A DNA stretch of 27,257 nt. Origin: CAYTLQ01 sp964438715 (lineage in GTDB: Bacteria > Bacteroidota > Ignavibacteria > Ignavibacteriales > Ignavibacteriaceae). Positions 25,361 through 27,257 of this stretch are shown piece after piece; the stretch's first letter is position 1; every line of letters begins with the position of its first letter. The notes beneath the pieces are model-generated. The model had not been told where the DNA came from and did no database searches. It saw nothing but the letters and a program-made list of their open reading frames with translations. The translations under genes were made by a program, and so were the position numbers. Where the stretch lies: positions 1 to 27,257 of the forward strand of contig CAYTLQ010000319.1 in NCBI GenBank assembly GCA_964438715.1, read 5' to 3'.

Positions 25361-27257
25361 ATGAAAATATTTACATACTTATTATTTGTTTGCTTTGGCT
25401 CTCTTTTATTAGCGCAGGACGGGCAAATGTCAAAAGAGGAGATAGAAAAAAAGGTTGCCCAACTACTCTCCAAAATGACCATTGAGGAGAAAGTCGGACA
25501 GATGACCCAGATTACGCTCGAGCTTGTTTCAGCAAAACAGGGCCGTAAAGATCAGATGCATGTACTTAATGAGAAGGCATTAGAAGATGCAATTCTTAAA
25601 TACCATGTCGGGAGTATTCTGAATGTTTACGATGTGGCTCATTCAGTTGAATATTGGCATGAAATAATTACAAAAATTCAGGACATTGCAACCAAAAAAA
25701 CAAGGCTTTCAATACCGGTAATTTACGGTATTGATGCAATTCATGGCGCAACATATACAAAAAATGCTGTTTTGTTTCCTCAGGCTATTTCAATAGCGGC
25801 CTCTTTCAATAAAGAACTTGTTTATAAAGCAGGTGAAGTTACCTCCAAAGAAGTGCGCGCTTCCGGTATTCCCTGGAATTTCTACCCTGTTATGGATGTT
25901 GGCAGACAGCCCCTGTGGCCCAGATTCTGGGAAACATTTGGTGAGGATACCTATTTATCTTCAACCCTCGGTGTGGAGTATATAAAAGGTGCACAGGGAA
26001 AAGACCTTTCCTCTGCGGATAAAGTTGCAACATGTCTCAAACATTTTGTGGGGTATAGTTTTCCAATTACAGGAAAAGACCGTACACCTGCATGGATTTC
26101 TGAAAGAATGCTGCGTGAGTATTTTCTCCCGGGTTTTGAAGCGGGCATAAAAGCAGGAGCGCTTTCAATAATGGTAAATTCCGGCGAAGTTGATGGTATC
26201 CCGACGCACTCCGATTATCATCTGCTTACAGAAGTGTTGCGGGGTGAATTAAAATTTGAAGGTTTTGTAGTATCGGACTGGGAAGATATTAAACGCCTTT
26301 ATACCCGCGATAAAGTCGCTTCTTCACCTGAAGAAGCTGTAAAAATGGCAGTAATGGCCGGTGTTGATATGAGTATGGTGCCGAATGATTTCAGCTTCTA
26401 TACAATCCTTCTTGACCTTGTAAAGAAGAATGAAGTTCCGATGAAGCGAATTGATGAAGCCGTCACAAGAATTCTTCGTGTAAAATACATCCTTGGTTTA
26501 TTTGACAATCCATACCCTGAGCCAAACAGGAAATCATTAATCGGTCTGAAAGAGAATGAAGAAATTAATCTTACCGCGGCAGGTGAATCAATTGTATTGA
26601 CACGAAATGAAAATAATCTGTTGCCTCTGAAGGCTCCCAAAAAGATTCTTGTAACAGGACCTACAGCTAATATGTTATCACCTCTTAATGGAGGTTGGAC
26701 TATAACTTGGCAGGGAAATGAGGAAACACTCTATCCAAAGGATGCAAACACGGTTCTTGAAGCACTTCAGATGAAGTATGGAAAAGAAAATGTTTTATAC
26801 TCGGATGGGGTAAGTTTTGATAAAGATATTAATATTGCAAAAACCGTTGAACTTGCCGGTACAGTAGATGCAGTAGTCGTTTGTCTGGGTGAGCCTGCTT
26901 ATTGTGAAACACCGGGAAATATTGATAATCTGGAGCTAGATGAAAATCAATTGAAATTAGTTGAAGAATTGAATAAAGTAAATAAAGCAGTTATTGCTGT
27001 TATGATTCAGGGAAGGCCGAGAATCATCAGAAAAATAGTTGATAAGACTCCCGCGATTCTTGTTGCAATGCTACCCGGAATGCGGGGCGGTGATGCAATA
27101 GCTTCAATTATTTCAGGCGAAATAGTTCCAAGTGGCAAACTTCCTTTTACATATCCAAAACACCCGAATTCGCTGTATGTTTATAATTATAAGCCTCTTG
27201 AAGAAGCAAATGAAAATAAATATGACCCGCAATGGGGTTTCGGATATGGACTTAGTT
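25361..27257 (+). CDS. GH3 beta-glucosidase/beta-glucan exohydrolase (3' end beyond window)
   Basis: An open frame of at least 632 codons runs off the window without a stop. Signal peptide to about residue 18 (GSLLLAQ). The N-terminal GH3 TIM barrel (about 25-365) shows EEKVGQMTQ, PVIYGIDAIHG, KHFVGY and the nucleophile D306 in VVSDWED. The second domain (about 395 onward) has LPLKAPKKILVTGPTA, GGWTITWQG and GEPAYCETPGN (E511 and E516, one being the acid/base); this version strongly resembles the barley beta-D-glucan exohydrolase ExoI type (GEHPYTETKGD). It would release glucose from the ends of beta-1,3/1,4-oligoglucosides, probably in the periplasm, feeding the SGLT-like symporter. A C-terminal sorting domain cannot be excluded because the end is missing. 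The gene lies 58 bases after the PorV-like gene, with no clear ribosome-binding site and no sigma54-like element. Confidence 0.9.
   Translation, partial: MKIFTYLLFVCFGSLLLAQDGQMSKEEIEKKVAQLLSKMTIEEKVGQMTQITLELVSAKQGRKDQMHVLNEKALEDAILKYHVGSILNVYDVAHSVEYWHEIITKIQDIATKKTRLSIPVIYGIDAIHGATYTKNAVLFPQAISIAASFNKELVYKAGEVTSKEVRASGIPWNFYPVMDVGRQPLWPRFWETFGEDTYLSSTLGVEYIKGAQGKDLSSADKVATCLKHFVGYSFPITGKDRTPAWISERMLREYFLPGFEAGIKAGALSIMVNSGEVDGIPTHSDYHLLTEVLRGELKFEGFVVSDWEDIKRLYTRDKVASSPEEAVKMAVMAGVDMSMVPNDFSFYTILLDLVKKNEVPMKRIDEAVTRILRVKYILGLFDNPYPEPNRKSLIGLKENEEINLTAAGESIVLTRNENNLLPLKAPKKILVTGPTANMLSPLNGGWTITWQGNEETLYPKDANTVLEALQMKYGKENVLYSDGVSFDKDINIAKTVELAGTVDAVVVCLGEPAYCETPGNIDNLELDENQLKLVEELNKVNKAVIAVMIQGRPRIIRKIVDKTPAILVAMLPGMRGGDAIASIISGEIVPSGKLPFTYPKHPNSLYVYNYKPLEEANENKYDPQWGFGYGLS

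Overview
The window looks like part of a polysaccharide-utilization locus from a Bacteroidota/Ignavibacteria-type bacterium. Three predicted secreted proteins end in type IX secretion (T9SS) type A sorting domains with the YPNPFNP signature, and a fourth ends in a divergent VVPNPY version. There is also a TonB-dependent SusC-like receptor, a PorV/PorQ-family barrel and an SGLT-type sodium symporter. The wording of the sorting domains and the combination 'SusC-like receptor, large T9SS protein, PorV-like protein' without a recognisable SusD point to Ignavibacteria-like relatives rather than classical Bacteroides. That placement is an inference from sequence style only.

Layout: (i) 11-3445, two converging glycan hydrolases: a GH16 laminarinase-like protein (GH16, Ig, CBM6, Ig-like, T9SS domain) whose reading frame carries a TAG just after the signal peptide, and a GH5 exo-glucanase-like enzyme on the minus strand. 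(ii) 3715-7998, a tight three-gene sensory operon: membrane-anchored sugar-binding protein, histidine kinase, sigma54-dependent response regulator, with no ABC permease or ATPase. (iii) 8419-11135, an AT-rich type II restriction-modification pair (AccI-like endonuclease and N6-adenine methyltransferase), flanked by 420 and 545 bases without genes; it looks like an insertion into the locus. (iv) 11681-18368, GH2 enzyme, SGLT-like symporter and a non-catalytic surface glycan-binding protein, closed by a strong terminator at 18382-18412. (v) 18435-25302, SusC-like receptor, a 1035-residue secreted protein and a PorV-like barrel. (vi) 25361 to the end, a GH3 beta-glucan exohydrolase-like protein cut by the window edge.

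How it may work (inference): secreted GH16 and the CBM-bearing protein bind and cut a beta-1,3-type glucan at the surface; the receptor module moves oligosaccharides over the outer membrane; GH5, GH3 and perhaps GH2 trim them; the symporter takes up the sugar. The binding protein would report oligosaccharide to the kinase, and the sigma54 activator would switch on the locus. Supporting this, -24/-12-like elements occur upstream of four transcription units (GH5, sensor operon, GH2, symporter), and a near-identical 17-base element (GAATAACTAACACARTT) lies upstream of the sensor operon and of the symporter, with a shorter variant upstream of GH2. No RNA genes, CRISPR arrays or insertion sequences were seen.
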